Shown here: positions 25,080 through 36,234 of the stretch, one piece after another
Layout: each line of letters opens with the position of its first letter
How positions within the stretch are numbered: the first letter of the stretch is position 1
Assembly: GCF_040412425.1 (NCBI RefSeq)
Contig: NC_089766.1
Span: forward strand, 18,610,774-18,674,773
DNA: 64,000 nucleotides
From: Macrobrachium rosenbergii
Taxonomy: Eukaryota > Arthropoda > Malacostraca > Decapoda > Palaemonidae
Direction of reading: 5' to 3'
The notes under the pieces: model-generated
What the model was told of the DNA's origin: nothing
The model's database searches: none
The model's input: only the letters and a program-made list of their open reading frames with translations
Translations under genes and position numbers: made by a program

Positions 25080-25980
25080 TGTAGTTCCTTCATCCCGGAC
25101 ACAGGTCGGTAATCATAACCATATTTTAAGAACACCCATGATCACTGACTCTACGTAAAGCTGTCATCAACAATTTACCAAAACACTGCATCACTTGTAA
25201 ATCCGTTTTCCTTACGGTCTTGGCATCAACCAACATCGACCATGTCTTAATCGAAGCATTAAAACCTTTGTGAAATGTGTCAGCAATTCTCTCTCCTTTC
25301 CACATAATGTTATGATGCCAAAGCCTAATAGCCATAATCAATCAATCTCTCTCTTCCTAACACAAATCAGTAATCAAACCACATTTTACTAACAATTTCA
25401 TAATAATTTCTGGACTCTACGCAAGCCCCAGTCCTATCAAACACTTATCAAACCTTATAACACACCCAACTAAATTTTTTTCTACATACTTGCATCAAAT
25501 CCAACATCTAAAACGTTGTATTTGACGCATTAAAACCTTAATTTTTATGTGAGCTGTGTCATAATCCCCATTCCTACTAAGTGTTTGATGCCAGTTTTAG
25601 TAGCCATCAACCAATCTCTTCTCTTTTCAAATCTGACACAAACTGCGATCAACTAAATTTACGAATAATTTTACGATTATTTAGAATCTTCAAACCCTAA
25701 CAAACACTTATATAACTCCTGAACAACTTATAAACACTTATACAACTCCTCTAACTAACTTTTCAAAAACATATATCACACCTAACTAACTATTTAAAAT
25801 CATATCACACCTAATCCTTTTCAAAACTCATTTCACACCTAACTAACTTTAAAACGTATATCACACCTAACTAACTTTTCAAACACTTATACAACTCCTA
25901 ACTAACATTTAAAAAACTTATATCACACCTAACTAACTTTTTCTTAAAGGTTCCGCGTCAACCAACATCTAAAAACGTCA
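25080..25980 (+). repeat. Nested tandem repeat: about 270-bp unit, with a 31-bp array inside its third copy
   Basis: Three diverged copies start near 25105, 25370 and 25645. They share 'aatcataaccatatttta', 'actctacg', 'catcaaccaacat', 'gcattaaaacctt', 'gatgcca' and 'tagccat.aatcaatctct'. In the third copy a 31-bp unit ('cacctaactaacttttcaaa' plus 'cacttatacaa' or 'catatatca') is expanded to about eight copies at 25690-25945, before the shared 'gcgtcaaccaacatctaaaa' resumes. Confidence 0.7.
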
Positions 25981-26469
25981 CATTCAACGTCCAACGGAAT
26001 TCATATTTCGCGCCTCTCAATTAAAAAAAAAGATATATATCTGCTTTACGGGTCGGCTATAGCCACCTATTATTGAAAAAGAAACGAAATTCTTCTTCGA
26101 GGCAGGTTATCCAAATGTGCCTAAAATACGCATATTACGATATATATGCCATTTCCTGCTGTAGCGCATGATTTTGTATCGTATATGACGTATTTTGAAA
26201 GAGATTGCAACTAAATTACGTTAATATTTAAGGAGAAATGCCATTTAAAAAGCTTAGATTAACAGTCTTCGATTTAATCCAATTGAATGTTTAGATGTTT
26301 GTTTTGGTCTGAAAACCAACGAATTCGCATCTTATCTTATTTACGCTTGATTGTCTTATTACGTAAGGTTTAAACTCACAATAACAGTAGCCTTTAATAA
26401 TATTAACGAATAAAAAAAGCTACGTAACTTTTTTTTTTCTATTTCACCGAGAATCGAATGTATGAATGA

Positions 26470-26524
26470 TGACGTCACTGGCCTGGACCATTACGTATTA
26501 GTTTCCATGGAAACCGAGGTTCGT
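26470..26524. promoter_or_regulatory. X-box plus CRE pair, module A
   Basis: TGACGTCA (CRE, 26470-26477) lies 33 bp from GTTTCCATGGAAAC (26511-26524), a perfect palindrome matching the RFX X-box consensus GTTNCCATGGNAAC. Confidence 0.5.
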
Positions 26525-27635
26525 ACCTAAATTTCAAAACAAAATTGATCTGTTTTTGGAATAAAATATGAAAATAAAAAATTAATATTCATAAAAACTA
26601 TTTATAAGTACATTTAATTGTTATTTTTATCGTTATATTACTCTTAAACTGCCTGATTTATCAATAAAAATATAAAGTTTTGAGATACTTCACGCCGTAT
26701 GGTTATACTGCTCCAATTGTCGTCTGCCCTGCACTAAAAGAATGGGTATTTTTCACCAAATTTATCGTCATTTACCTCGATAAATAAGTGATTTAAACGA
26801 TTTACGACTTTTTTGCATGAATATTAATATACAAATAAATATGGACAGATGAGAAATTGTATTTGATACATATCCAATTTATAAAAACGAATTTTATACA
26901 ACGAAAGGCAACTTTCTTTTCTCCCCATTCATAAATTTCACAAACGCTTAAAACTATAACCGCAAAACTGTATTGCAAGTCACCTTACTATGTTGTACTT
27001 GATGAACTTAAAAATAGCTTTTGTACTATTTAAATTAGTTTTGATTATTTATTAAATATATTTTTTAAAATATTACCCACCAGAATTTATTTAAAGGGTG
27101 AGACAAAATAAAAGATATAGCGCTACTGTATGGATATACAAACAACGTCATCTGAGAAAAAATTACAGACGATTCTATGTACTTAACATTTAAAAGACTA
27201 CAATAAATTTTTAGCTTAGAATAATAAACATCTTTAGTAAATTAAACAATTTTTTAAAATTTTTATCTATATTACTGCTCTGAAAAAAGCATATAAAAGA
27301 AATTATTTGCAAGTTCTTACCATGACTTGTGGCCACACTGAAAAAATTCGTCTGCAGAAACATGCAACGATAGTAAACACAAGCTATAGCCAATGAGAGG
27401 TGGTGTTGATACGTAATCAGCCAATCAGGTACGAGAAATTTCTGCCTAGATTAATTGTCGAGAAACCCGGTTTATGAACTGCTGTTGGAAGAATAGACCT
27501 AAATGCTCATACGAACCAAATCTTTCATTTTTTTGTATTTTCAGTTTTTTAAATGTTATTAGGGGAGACAAATGACGATATCAGTGCATTTTTATGGTTA
27601 GTGAAGGCTGCATGTTAAGAAATATGAATGAAAAA

Positions 27636-27680
27636 TTACGTCATTGGCCTGGAAGAGAACTCACTGGTTTCCATGGAAAC
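27636..27680. promoter_or_regulatory. X-box plus CRE-like pair, module B
   Basis: TTACGTCA (27636-27643) and GTTTCCATGGAAAC (27667-27680). Two CCAAT boxes lie further left, at about 27390 and 27420. Confidence 0.45.
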
Positions 27681-28323
27681 CAAGGTTTGCCGACGAATTT
27701 CAGAACAAAGTTTTCATGATACAACTTCTATAATAATAGATTATTTATGTATTAATACATCAAAATAAGTTTTATTATAATTATATTTATAGAAATACTG
27801 TTTAAATGCCGAATTTATCAATAAAGAGCAAGTTTATGAGATCGCCACTCACGCCTTATGGCTATACTGGTCGTTCATGTCTGACTGAAAAGAATATGGA
27901 AACTGGAAACTTTCACTCAAATCTATCGTCATTTACGTTCGATAATTAGGTTACTGTAGAGATTTACAAGACATTTTTTTGCATGAATATTTATTAATAT
28001 ACACAGAAATATGAAAAGATGAAGAAACTGAGTTTTGATGTATATCCAATCTACAAAAAACGAATTTTAAAAATCACGAAAGGCAACTTCTTCCATTCGA
28101 CTATCGTCTGGGATCCCGCAAGACCTATGAGTTGCTGTTGGGCTAGAATTTGAGTTTTTCTGCCTTATTTATTATTGGTTATCTATTTATTTATTTATTT
28201 AGTTGCTACTACAAGTGAGAGCTTCAATGTATAACTCCCTTTGGGATTATGAAACATTGTAATCAGACAGCGGCTGTAAGTTACTGTAATGTAATATGAA
28301 TTTACAATACACTAAGTGCAGCA

Positions 28324-28423
28324 GTATATATATATATATATATATATAGGGTATATATACTATATATATGTGTGTAGTAAGAAGTTACATATATATATAT
28401 GTGTATATACACACACACATATT

Positions 28424-28460
<37 letters not shown>

Positions 28461-28473
28461 GAGTATATATATG

Positions 28474-28518
<45 letters not shown>

Positions 28519-28521
28519 CAG

Positions 28522-28568
<47 letters not shown>

Positions 28569-28569
28569 T

Positions 28570-28606
<37 letters not shown>

Positions 28607-28625
28607 GTTATATATATATATACAC
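28324..28625. repeat. (TA)n-rich core of the inverted repeat
   Basis: Several long TA tracts interrupted by TG/CA-containing steps. Tyr-Ile frames here are not genes. Confidence 0.95.
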
Positions 28626-28738
28626 ATCCCAGTTTTCTTCTTGTTAAAATTTTTATTAGTGAAATATAGATTCTATATTATTTTAAGAAATTTATTAAGA
28701 TTGTGAAAACACACTTTGTTAGACGCCAGTTTTACTAA

Positions 28739-28811
<73 letters not shown>
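28739..28811. repeat. (TA)n microsatellite
   Basis: Pure TA repeat of about 36 units. Confidence 0.95.
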
Positions 28812-28813
<2 letters not shown>

Positions 28814-29450
28814 CAATTGAGTGTGGTTTTGACAAATCTTAATAAATTTTCTTAGAAAACGTATAGGATTACTGTAACTCCCTATAAGGTTCTGAAAGAG
28901 GTGATTTTAAAGCTGAACTGAAAATTAAGTTAATTTACAAGAGAACTTAGGAGCGAAAACTCTAATTCTGGACCAACAGCAAATCATAAGTCGAGGGAAC
29001 ACGTGAAGATAATTGGTTAAATGGAAAAGTTGCCTTTCGGTTGCTTTTAAAATTCGTTTTTTATAGATTGGAGAGATATTAAAACTCATTTTCTTCATCT
29101 TTCCATATTTCTGTGTATATTAATAAATACTCATGCAAAAAACCGTCATGTAAATCGCTGAAATAACCTACTTATCGAACGCAAATTATAGTAAATTTGA
29201 GTGAAAGTTGCCAATCTCTGCCTTCTTTTCGAACTGACGCCGACGACAATTTAACAGTGTAACCACACAGCGTGAGTAGCGATCTCACAAATTTATATTT
29301 TTATTGATAAATTCGTAATTTAAAACATATTTTCATAAATTTCTCAAAAATAACATATTATAACATAGTGGTATATAAATATAACTTCTTTATTATATGT
29401 TTTACCATTAAAACCAATAGACTTTTGTTTTAAAATTCATCACAGGTTCG

Positions 29451-29495
29451 GTTACCATGGTAAACTGATTACGTAATCTCAGGGTAGTGACGTCA
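29451..29495. promoter_or_regulatory. X-box, TTACGTAA and CRE trio, module C
   Basis: GTTACCATGGTAAA (29451-29464, one base off the full palindrome), GATTACGTAATC (29467-29478, a perfect palindrome containing the PAR-bZIP core TTACGTAA) and TGACGTCA (29488-29495). Confidence 0.5.
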
Positions 29496-30339
29496 TTCAT
29501 TCATAAAGTCCATTACCTAAATGATATCAAGATAAGGCTTTATAGGACGACTCGAGAAATCATCCCCAAAAGTTTTTAAGTTTGAGGTCAAATCTAACCC
29601 TACATTAACTTATCACTTACGAATAATTAACTAATTCAGTTAACAATCCTGCATTGCCTATTTAATGATCGATAAAACGATTCGTCATGTTTACTTTAAA
29701 ATCTTCGTTGCTTCAAAGTTCATCTGTCTGTTTGTTTTACCAGACATTCATAGCCACTCTTATTTCCTTAGTTTTAATCAAATACTTCAATAATGATAGC
29801 TTTTTACAAAAATAGAGATAAATTTATTATTTTTTTCTTATATGTCGGGGAAAATATTTAAATATAATATTTATTTATACTAATCAGTTAAAGCTTAGAC
29901 GTTATATACTGGGTTAGAAGTCAAAAGTTTAATAGTTAAGCACTGAATTTTTTAAAATTAATTTTTGGGCAATTTTTAGTAAACACAAAAAAACAATAAG
30001 TGGTGGGACCAGAGAAAACACAAAGGTTTGTTAATCTCATTCATGTAAACTGCGCCAACCTTCTTATCGAACCGCAAATTGTAGTAAATTTGAGTAAAGT
30101 TGCCAATTTCGCTTTTCGAACTGACCAGACAAGAATTTAGTAGTATAACCATATTTATGTGAGTAGTTATATCTCATAAATTTATATTTTATTGATAAAT
30201 TCATAATTTAAACTTATATTACAAATTAATTAGAGAAATAACTTATTATGATATAGTGGTATATAAATATATTTTTTATTATATAGGTTTTACCATTAAA
30301 ACTAATAGACTTTGCTTTGAAACTCACCTAAAAAACCTC

Positions 30340-30385
30340 GGTTACCATGGTAACCAATTACGTAATCTTCAGGACAGTGACGTCA
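30340..30385. promoter_or_regulatory. X-box, TTACGTAA and CRE trio, module D
   Basis: GGTTACCATGGTAACC (30340-30355, a perfect 16-bp palindrome), TTACGTAA (30358-30365) and TGACGTCA (30378-30385), with the same order and nearly the same spacing as module C. Confidence 0.5.
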
Positions 30386-31369
30386 TTCATTCATAAATTC
30401 CATTCCCTAAATGATATCAAGATAAAGCTTTATAGGACGACTCGAGAAATCATCCCTGAAAGTATCTAAGTTTGAGGTCGTTCCAACTTATATTACCTAT
30501 TACTATAATAATTAACTACCCAAAGAAGCAATCCCGCATTGTCATTTAATGATCGAGCAAACGATTCGTCATGCAGCTTACTTTAAAATCTGGGTGTCAG
30601 GTTTCAAAGTTCATCTGTCTGGTTGGCTTACTAGACATTCATAGAAAATAATTTTTATTTCTTAGTTTCAATCAAAATACCAATAATGATAGCTTTTTGC
30701 ATAAATAGAAATAGAAATATTCTTTCTCTTATATGTCATGAAACGTTTAAATATAATATTTATTTTTTAGTAATCAGTCAAAGTTAGATATACTGTTCTG
30801 GCCAAAAGTTTAATAGTTGCTTAACAATCTTTTTAAATTAATTTTTTGGACAATTTGAAGAATACATAGAATAACATTAGACCAGAGAAACAAGATAGGT
30901 TTGTTAATCTGTATCTTATATCAAATATTGAAATTATCATATTTACGTAAACGAGTATTTAATGTTTATGTCAAACAAAGTTACTGGTTAGTATTTATTA
31001 TTCTTTTGTACATTTGATATTTTAGTTACTCAGCTCAATAGGTAAAGGCATGTCGCAGGCTCCATAATTAAAATCAGATTGTTAAAAGTTAATTATGAAG
31101 ATAATCACTTTTAAACATATGTTGAATGTGACAATGAAACATAAATATTAAGTATAGTATTAGACACATTTAAAATACTTGTGTCAATTCAAACACGAGA
31201 ATAAAGGGAATTACGAAGAATTCGAATCTGAAATATAATACCACACATATGATGTAGAATATGAACCTTAAATATAATGATATATAATTATGGTATTTTA
31301 ATGAACATAATTCAATGACATTTCATAAATTATATTACGATTTCACATATTTTTTACGTTTTTATTTTA

Positions 31370-31620
31370 GGCTCGTTATCGCTCACGTCACTGTGACGTC
31401 AGACTGTAAACACACCGATGGCCGCCACGTGAAGCGAACCTTTCCCTTCGTGATAACCAAGTTATCTGCCTTTGTCGTCTTATTTTCGGTCAACAGATGA
31501 TCGCAGTCTCGCCCTTACGTCGTTATTTCCATTTAGACTTATTTTAAAGCGTCACGTAGACGTAACTTGTGTGGAACAATGCCATAAACACCGGTAAACT
31601 ATCAGGTGCCTATCACCTGT
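31370..31620 (+). promoter_or_regulatory. Candidate promoter or first exon with palindromic CRE sites
   Basis: CpG content rises sharply from the AT-rich flank. ACGTCACTGTGACGT (31385-31399) is a perfect inverted repeat carrying two overlapping CRE half-sites, one being TGACGTCA. Further CpG-containing ACGT sites follow ('ttacgtcg', 'gcgtcacgtagacgt'). 'gatggccgccacgtga' contains a short upstream ATG frame. A plausible splice donor (CACCG|GTAAAC) lies at about 31593. It lies upstream of the exon chain at 34.6-35.4 kb on the same strand. Promoter activity is inferred from composition only. Confidence 0.35.
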
Positions 31621-31865
31621 AGGGTATTCCCAGAGGTGTCCGAGGTATTTGAGGGTGACCTGACCCACATTATCCACGAGGGGTAGCTGGTATAGCTGTT
31701 CCCAAATATCAACCTGGGTAGTCAGCAGGCCTTTTCCATGTTCATTGTTACTTCTGGGGGGCCAGGGAAGGGAAGCAAAGCCCCCATGGCTAGGTCAGGG
31801 AACAGCTTCCCAAGTGAGGTTTGGAAGGTAAGGTCCTCTTAGGTCAGGACACGGCATTCCAGGGA
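31621..31865. other. GC-richer transcribed-looking stretch
   Basis: G-rich sequence with a good donor match (GGAAG|GTAAGG near 31829) but no long frame. Possibly a 5' untranslated exon of the downstream gene. Confidence 0.2.
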
Positions 31866-31867
31866 AG

Positions 31868-31909
<42 letters not shown>

Positions 31910-31916
31910 ATTATTA
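31866..31916 (+). repeat. (ATT)n microsatellite
   Basis: About 16 ATT units. Confidence 0.95.
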
Positions 31917-32126
31917 TGGTAAGTACATAGTGTCTATGTCTCAAAGTAACGAGGATTGATATTCTTTAAAAATGTAGGTTACAATTTACATATATTAGCA
32001 ACTTATAAAATAATACCAAGGATTAAGGAGTCCTAGTGTCATAGGTGGTGGTGTGGGCTTGTGCTGTGGGAAGTTTTCAGTGTGGATCAGTATTGGTTGC
32101 TGCAATTGGATTGTGTTGTGTGGAAA

Positions 32127-32355
32127 TAAGGCATTACTAGAGTAATGGGTTTGTATAAGGCATTGCTAGAGTAATGGGTTTGTATAAGGCATTGCTAGAG
32201 TATTGGGTTTGTATAAGGCATTGCTAGAGTAACAATGGTATATGCATTACAGAGTAATGGGGTTTGTATAAGGCATTGCTAGAGTATTGGTTTTGTATAA
32301 GGCAATTCCCAGAGTAATGGGTTTGTATAAGGCACACAGAGCAATGGTTTGTGCA
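32127..32355 (+). repeat. 29-bp minisatellite, about seven to eight copies
   Basis: The unit contains 'ggcattgctagag' then 'taatgggtttgtataa'. The last two copies are shortened ('ggcacacagag'). The 64-codon frame at 32287-32481 begins inside it. Confidence 0.85.
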
Positions 32356-32929
32356 AGGCACACAGAGTTGAATGTGGTATGTATGTTCATTAATGGTTTA
32401 GGCTTCACTCAGTTTGATAGTAACCAGATGTCTGTGGATTCAGCACCTCATGCCAAGAACTTGCTAACTGGACTATTATAGTCAGGATGTCAGAATGTTC
32501 TCATTTTTCTATTTGAAGTCTTGAGGGGTTTCAGTTTCTCAGGCTTAATCCTCCACCACAGTATTCACTGCTTATATTTTGTAGTTTTGAACGATTTTTG
32601 CACCCATGGAAGTGGCTGCCTTTGGTGAGGTATGGTTGCGTGTAGTGACTGTGGATACCCTCTAAGACTACTCTTGCAATCATTCCTTGGTGTGAACATA
32701 ATAGTGAAGGTATTTAGATAATTATTTATATGTATGTGTCTGACCCAGATCTCATTTTTATGACAATTTCATGAATGGCTTAAGTTTCAAGGTCAGTTTC
32801 AAGTGACAAAGCATGCAAATAATGCTGAATTTTTGTTACAAAGATACAGTACCACATCATTTTACAATGCTCGTTTGTTTCTTTGATAGCATTTAGTAGA
32901 CCCTAAAGTTTCTGAGAGGCCCTGTAGGG

Positions 32930-33230
32930 GTTTGGTGCTATCATTGCACTCCTCATTATGGTGCATTAGGTGGCAACTTCAAGGTTCTTCGTAGCGTCCC
33001 TTTGGCCACTAGCTGCAACCCCTTTCATTCCTTTTATTATACCTCCGTTCATATTCTTTTCTTCCGTTGTATTTTCCACCTTGTCCCAATAATTGTTTCA
33101 TAGTGCAGCTGAGAGGTTTTCCTCTTGTTACACCTTTCAAACCTCATTTCCTCACTTGTCTGTGTTGAATGACCATAAGTCTCCAGTGCTGGCCTTTGGC
33201 CAAATCTTAGCCTTTATATTCCTATTCAAG
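32930..33230 (+). repeat. Decapod dispersed repeat, copy 3 (longest)
   Basis: Contains, in order, 'ttgcact', 'gtgcattaggtgg', 'aaggttcttcgtagcgtccc', 'ctagctgcaacccctttcatt', 'aattgtttcatagtgcagctg', 'gaggttttcctcttgttaca', 'cctttcaaacct', 'gaatgacc' and 'gtgctggcctttggcc'. This is a repeat I know from many decapod sequences. Related copies lie at 15290, 16665, about 41150 and about 58830. Confidence 0.7.
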
Positions 33231-33599
33231 TAGGAAGGCTGTTGATAGATAGTACACTCACCCACCCACCATCCTTCAACTTTCTCGCTTGAGTGCTACT
33301 TGATTGTGGTGCATATTTTTAAAGTTATTTAATATCATGATATGTTAAAGGTTAGTTGGTTTTATTTTGTCCCAGAAGAGCCCTTGATATTTATTTATTA
33401 ATTTCATGTTTTAGGTGTTGTGTCTTGGCTTTGGCTGAATTATTATTAAGTGTGAGCTGGTTTTTTATTCTGTCCCAGAAGAGCCCTTAATATTTTAGTT
33501 TTTTTATTTATGAATTTATTAATTTTTACATGGTATTTAGGTGTTACTGTCTTTGGTTTAAGGAATTATTTGGATGTTGCTGTCTCAAGTTCAGTAAAT

Positions 33600-33735
33600 C
33601 TTTAGAAAAGTGCTGCAACTAGTTATCTTAAAATTTGATGACAGGATAGTGAGCACTGTTATTAGTCTTGGCAGTGGTCCATTTAATTATATAGCTCCAG
33701 AGTTTTCATGTGAGGAATTGATATTTCTGTTTAGT
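33600..33735 (+). other. Possible upstream exon of the candidate gene
   Basis: After the acceptor 'aaatctttag' a frame stays open to TGA at about 33738 and includes VISLGSGPFNYIAPEFSCEE. The composition looks protein-like but the donor is weak (TTTA|GTCAAT). Another protein-like frame at 34310-34440 includes EWFNPVFAYLDPAKSKSFCW. Neither connects cleanly in phase. Confidence 0.2.
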
Positions 33736-33999
33736 CAATGACCCATCACCGTTGACTTGAGGAGAGTTTATCCAGAGCAGATTCACCACTGTTCCATAGA
33801 TGTGCCTGTGAGCAGCTCCTTAGCGAGTTTTGGCTGAATGCACATCCAGTTCTGTGACCTCCATGTACAAGTCAGGCTCTAGCCATGTTGAACTTACTTT
33901 CCTGGTCATTCCACAGGAAAATTGGTGTTTGTTATTTATCATGGATTTTTTGATTTCATGTTACTACAGTGTCTTGGAGGCCCAAGAGTTTACAACTGT

Positions 34000-34215
34000 T
34001 CTGAAGTGATTAGACTTATTTACGTGGCTAAGAACCAATTGTTGCTTAGCAACGGACCTACAGCTTGGTCAGGAATCCGAACCACATTATAGCGAGAAAT
34101 GAATTTCTATCACCAGAAATAAATTCTCTAATCGTCATCATTCGGCCACGTGGGAATTGAACCTCGCCCACGACAGTTCAGCTCAACCGGCTCGGCCAAC
34201 AAAGGGCTGACCTCT
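34000..34215 (-). mobile_element. tRNA-derived SINE with conserved core domain
   Basis: On the minus strand the head reads GTTGGCCGAGCCGGTTGAGC (A-box-like) and GAGGTTCAATTCCCACG (B box GGTTCAATTCC), as in a tRNA-like pol III promoter. It is followed by a core with 'aatttatttctggtgatag', 'aaattcatttctcgctataa' and 'tgtggttcggattcc', then 'gttgctaagcaac' and 'ttcttagccacgtaa'. This core is widely conserved in decapod SINEs and resembles the Nin-DC type of domain. The element lies in a likely intron, antisense to the candidate gene. Confidence 0.75.
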
Positions 34216-34615
34216 CCCTTGTGGTAGGAGAAGAACACTAACTTTGATTGTATGGATTGCATTAGAGTCTCCATCCTTTGGTATGTATTAAGTTGTAATC
34301 TGCAAGACATGAACTACTTCATTTGTAAAAGAGAAACGGACCAGCTTAAACATATTGCAAGAAGCCACTTTGCTGCGAAGGAATGGTTTAATCCAGTTTT
34401 TGCATACTTAGACCCAGCCAAATCTAAATCATTCTGCTGGGAAGGTTTTTTTACCAAATATCAATTATTCACACCACTCTGGGTATTCTGATTCAACTAG
34501 AGACTAGGTAGGAATAGTGAGTCAGAAATCTTACATGTTTTTAAGGTGTCATTGGTTTTTCTGCTGTGGTGACATATTTGGTGAACTTCTCATTTTGACG
34601 TGATATTTTTTTCAG

Positions 34616-35426
34616 AAACGAGAGTGGAAGGGAAGGTCCCATAGTTGTGTCCAATAATGTACAGCAATTTGTGGTACTTGTCACTGATATCCCAGATTGC
34701 GGGTTAAACAAGGCAATGGCGTTTGTCCCAGTAATGGTAATTACATGGAACGTTTATTTTGCATATTTTTTGTATCTTCAATTCTGTTAATGTCTGCATA
34801 ATTCCACATTCTTATGTCAGCTTTTTTGGGCCACCTTATATGACTACAGCCTTTTCATGATTTTCTGCTGTTTGACTTATATACATATCCTTTTCAGTAA
34901 ATAAAATCAATTTCCTAAACAAGCAGAGTCAAGTCATCGAATATCATATCTTGTTCTATGGTTTGGGTAGAAGCAGTTGCCTAGACATTCATATATAAAC
35001 TGATTTAGTGGGACTATTTTTCTTATCACTTCTTGTTTTCTTGTTTTTATTTTATTTTCATCAGTTTCATCCCTTCCAGTATGGCTGTGAACTTCCTTTT
35101 TTTTTCCAGATGTGCAGTTTTTGGCTCAAAGAACTTTCTGTCAGTTCAGAGAGCAGTCTCACTGCTCAGGACAGTGTAAAGGACAGCCCTGCAACTGGCT
35201 GGTGCCTGGCATCACACTGCCCCTGGACTTTAATTCTTTCAGGTAAGGGCTTTGAATCTTGAGTTGGTGGTTAGCCACCAGCAGACCCCGTTTACCTGTG
35301 ACCACGTCTGTGAATAATGTTTCATGTAGTGACTCTCCTTTTGCCAGTATCATTGGACCTGTACAACTAAACTGTCTCTCTGCTGTGAAGTTTCTTACTC
35401 GTTGCAAGGCTCTGGGATGTCACTAG
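34616..35426 (+). CDS. Spliced gene of unknown function, last three exons (cysteine-rich C-terminus)
   Basis: Three exons fit together in phase. Exon 1 is 34616-34736 (acceptor tttttttcag; donor ATG|GTAATT); it is 120 bases in frame after the first base and includes VVSNNVQQFVVLVTDIPDC. Exon 2 is 35118-35242 (acceptor ccagatgtgcag; donor TTTCAG|GTAAGG) and includes RTFCQFREQSHCSGQCKGQP then CNWLVPG. Exon 3 runs from 35348 (acceptor ccttttgccag) to the stop codon TAG at 35424-35426 and includes VQLNCLSAVKFLTRCKALGC. The phases 0 and 2 agree across both introns. A second acceptor at 35109 would give a different frame. Eight cysteines cluster in the last 70 residues, which suggests a disulfide-rich or metal-binding fold. 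I do not recognise the family. Upstream exons were not resolved. Confidence 0.45.
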
Positions 35427-35883
35427 ACACCAGCAGAATTAGAGAGTTTGTAGACCTGCACATGATTCAAGGTGCTGTTAGTTTTTCAGCTATGATGCTA
35501 TATATATATACTGGGATGCTTTATAAAGGAGTTTGATAAAGGGGAAACTACATGGTATTCATAGTCTGTCTAGTTGGGGATGGGGTTACTTTGCACCCCT
35601 CAATTTCAGGACTTGACTTTATTGGCATGTTGTACATCTTGTTCATTAGACTAGGGAAAAATGTTCCCATCAAAAAAAAAAAGTAATTTGCACTAGTATG
35701 AACGGTACATTAAATTTGACCACAATTCCTTCCAAAACAGTAATTAATGTCCTCATCCAAATCTGTTTATATTGAATTATGCAGAACAACAAAAGATCAT
35801 ATTGGTTGAATCATTGTTTCTTTATATACATACATTAAGTTTAATCATATATCAACATACAAGAAAACATTATATTATATGAA

Positions 35884-35990
35884 TTGATATTAATGGAGTA
35901 TTACAGAATATTAACTTGTTATAAATCAAAATCAAATTGATAATAATGGAGTATTACAGAATATTAACTTGTTATAAATCAAAATCAAAT
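35884..35990 (+). repeat. 53-bp exact tandem duplication
   Basis: 'taatggagtattacagaata' and the following 30 bases, ending 'aaatcaaaatcaaat', occur at 35891 and again at 35944 with almost no change. Confidence 0.9.
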
Positions 35991-36234
35991 AGTTTATTCA
36001 CCAAGAAGATCAATTAACTGCATAATTTAAGGCATTTGACAGTACTGACTGAGGAGTATGGTATATAAAACACTTAGTACCAACTGGGAATTCACATATC
36101 CCACACGTAGAGAAATCAGCAAGAACTGTAAAACTAAGTGGGATGTGATTTCTCTCACCATCATCTTCACTCTCTTCACCGATATTCAATTCACTCTATT
36201 TCAGCGTTCTTCATCTGACTGAATAAACTCTTCA

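Larger units (their letters stand above)
26250..30950. repeat. 4.7-kb inverted repeat made of four related modules of about 1 kb
   Basis: Modules A (about 26250-26940) and B (about 27450-28110) read one way; C (29018-29990) and D (30045-30930) read the other. Landmarks include 'aaaacgaattttat' and 'acgaaaggcaac' in A and B against 'gttgcctttcg' and 'taaaattcgttttt' in C. 'tttatcgtcatttac', 'ttgcatgaatattaatata', the X-box and the CRE are shared as well. A (TA)n-rich core lies between the arms. Module pairs differ by many substitutions, so this is an old structure. It looks like a fold-back element or an inverted duplication of a tandem pair. No coding frame spans any module. Confidence 0.75.

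Noticed and set aside
28302..28706. Tyr-Ile repeat frames
   Set aside because: Direct translations of (TA)n; both strands are open for the same reason.
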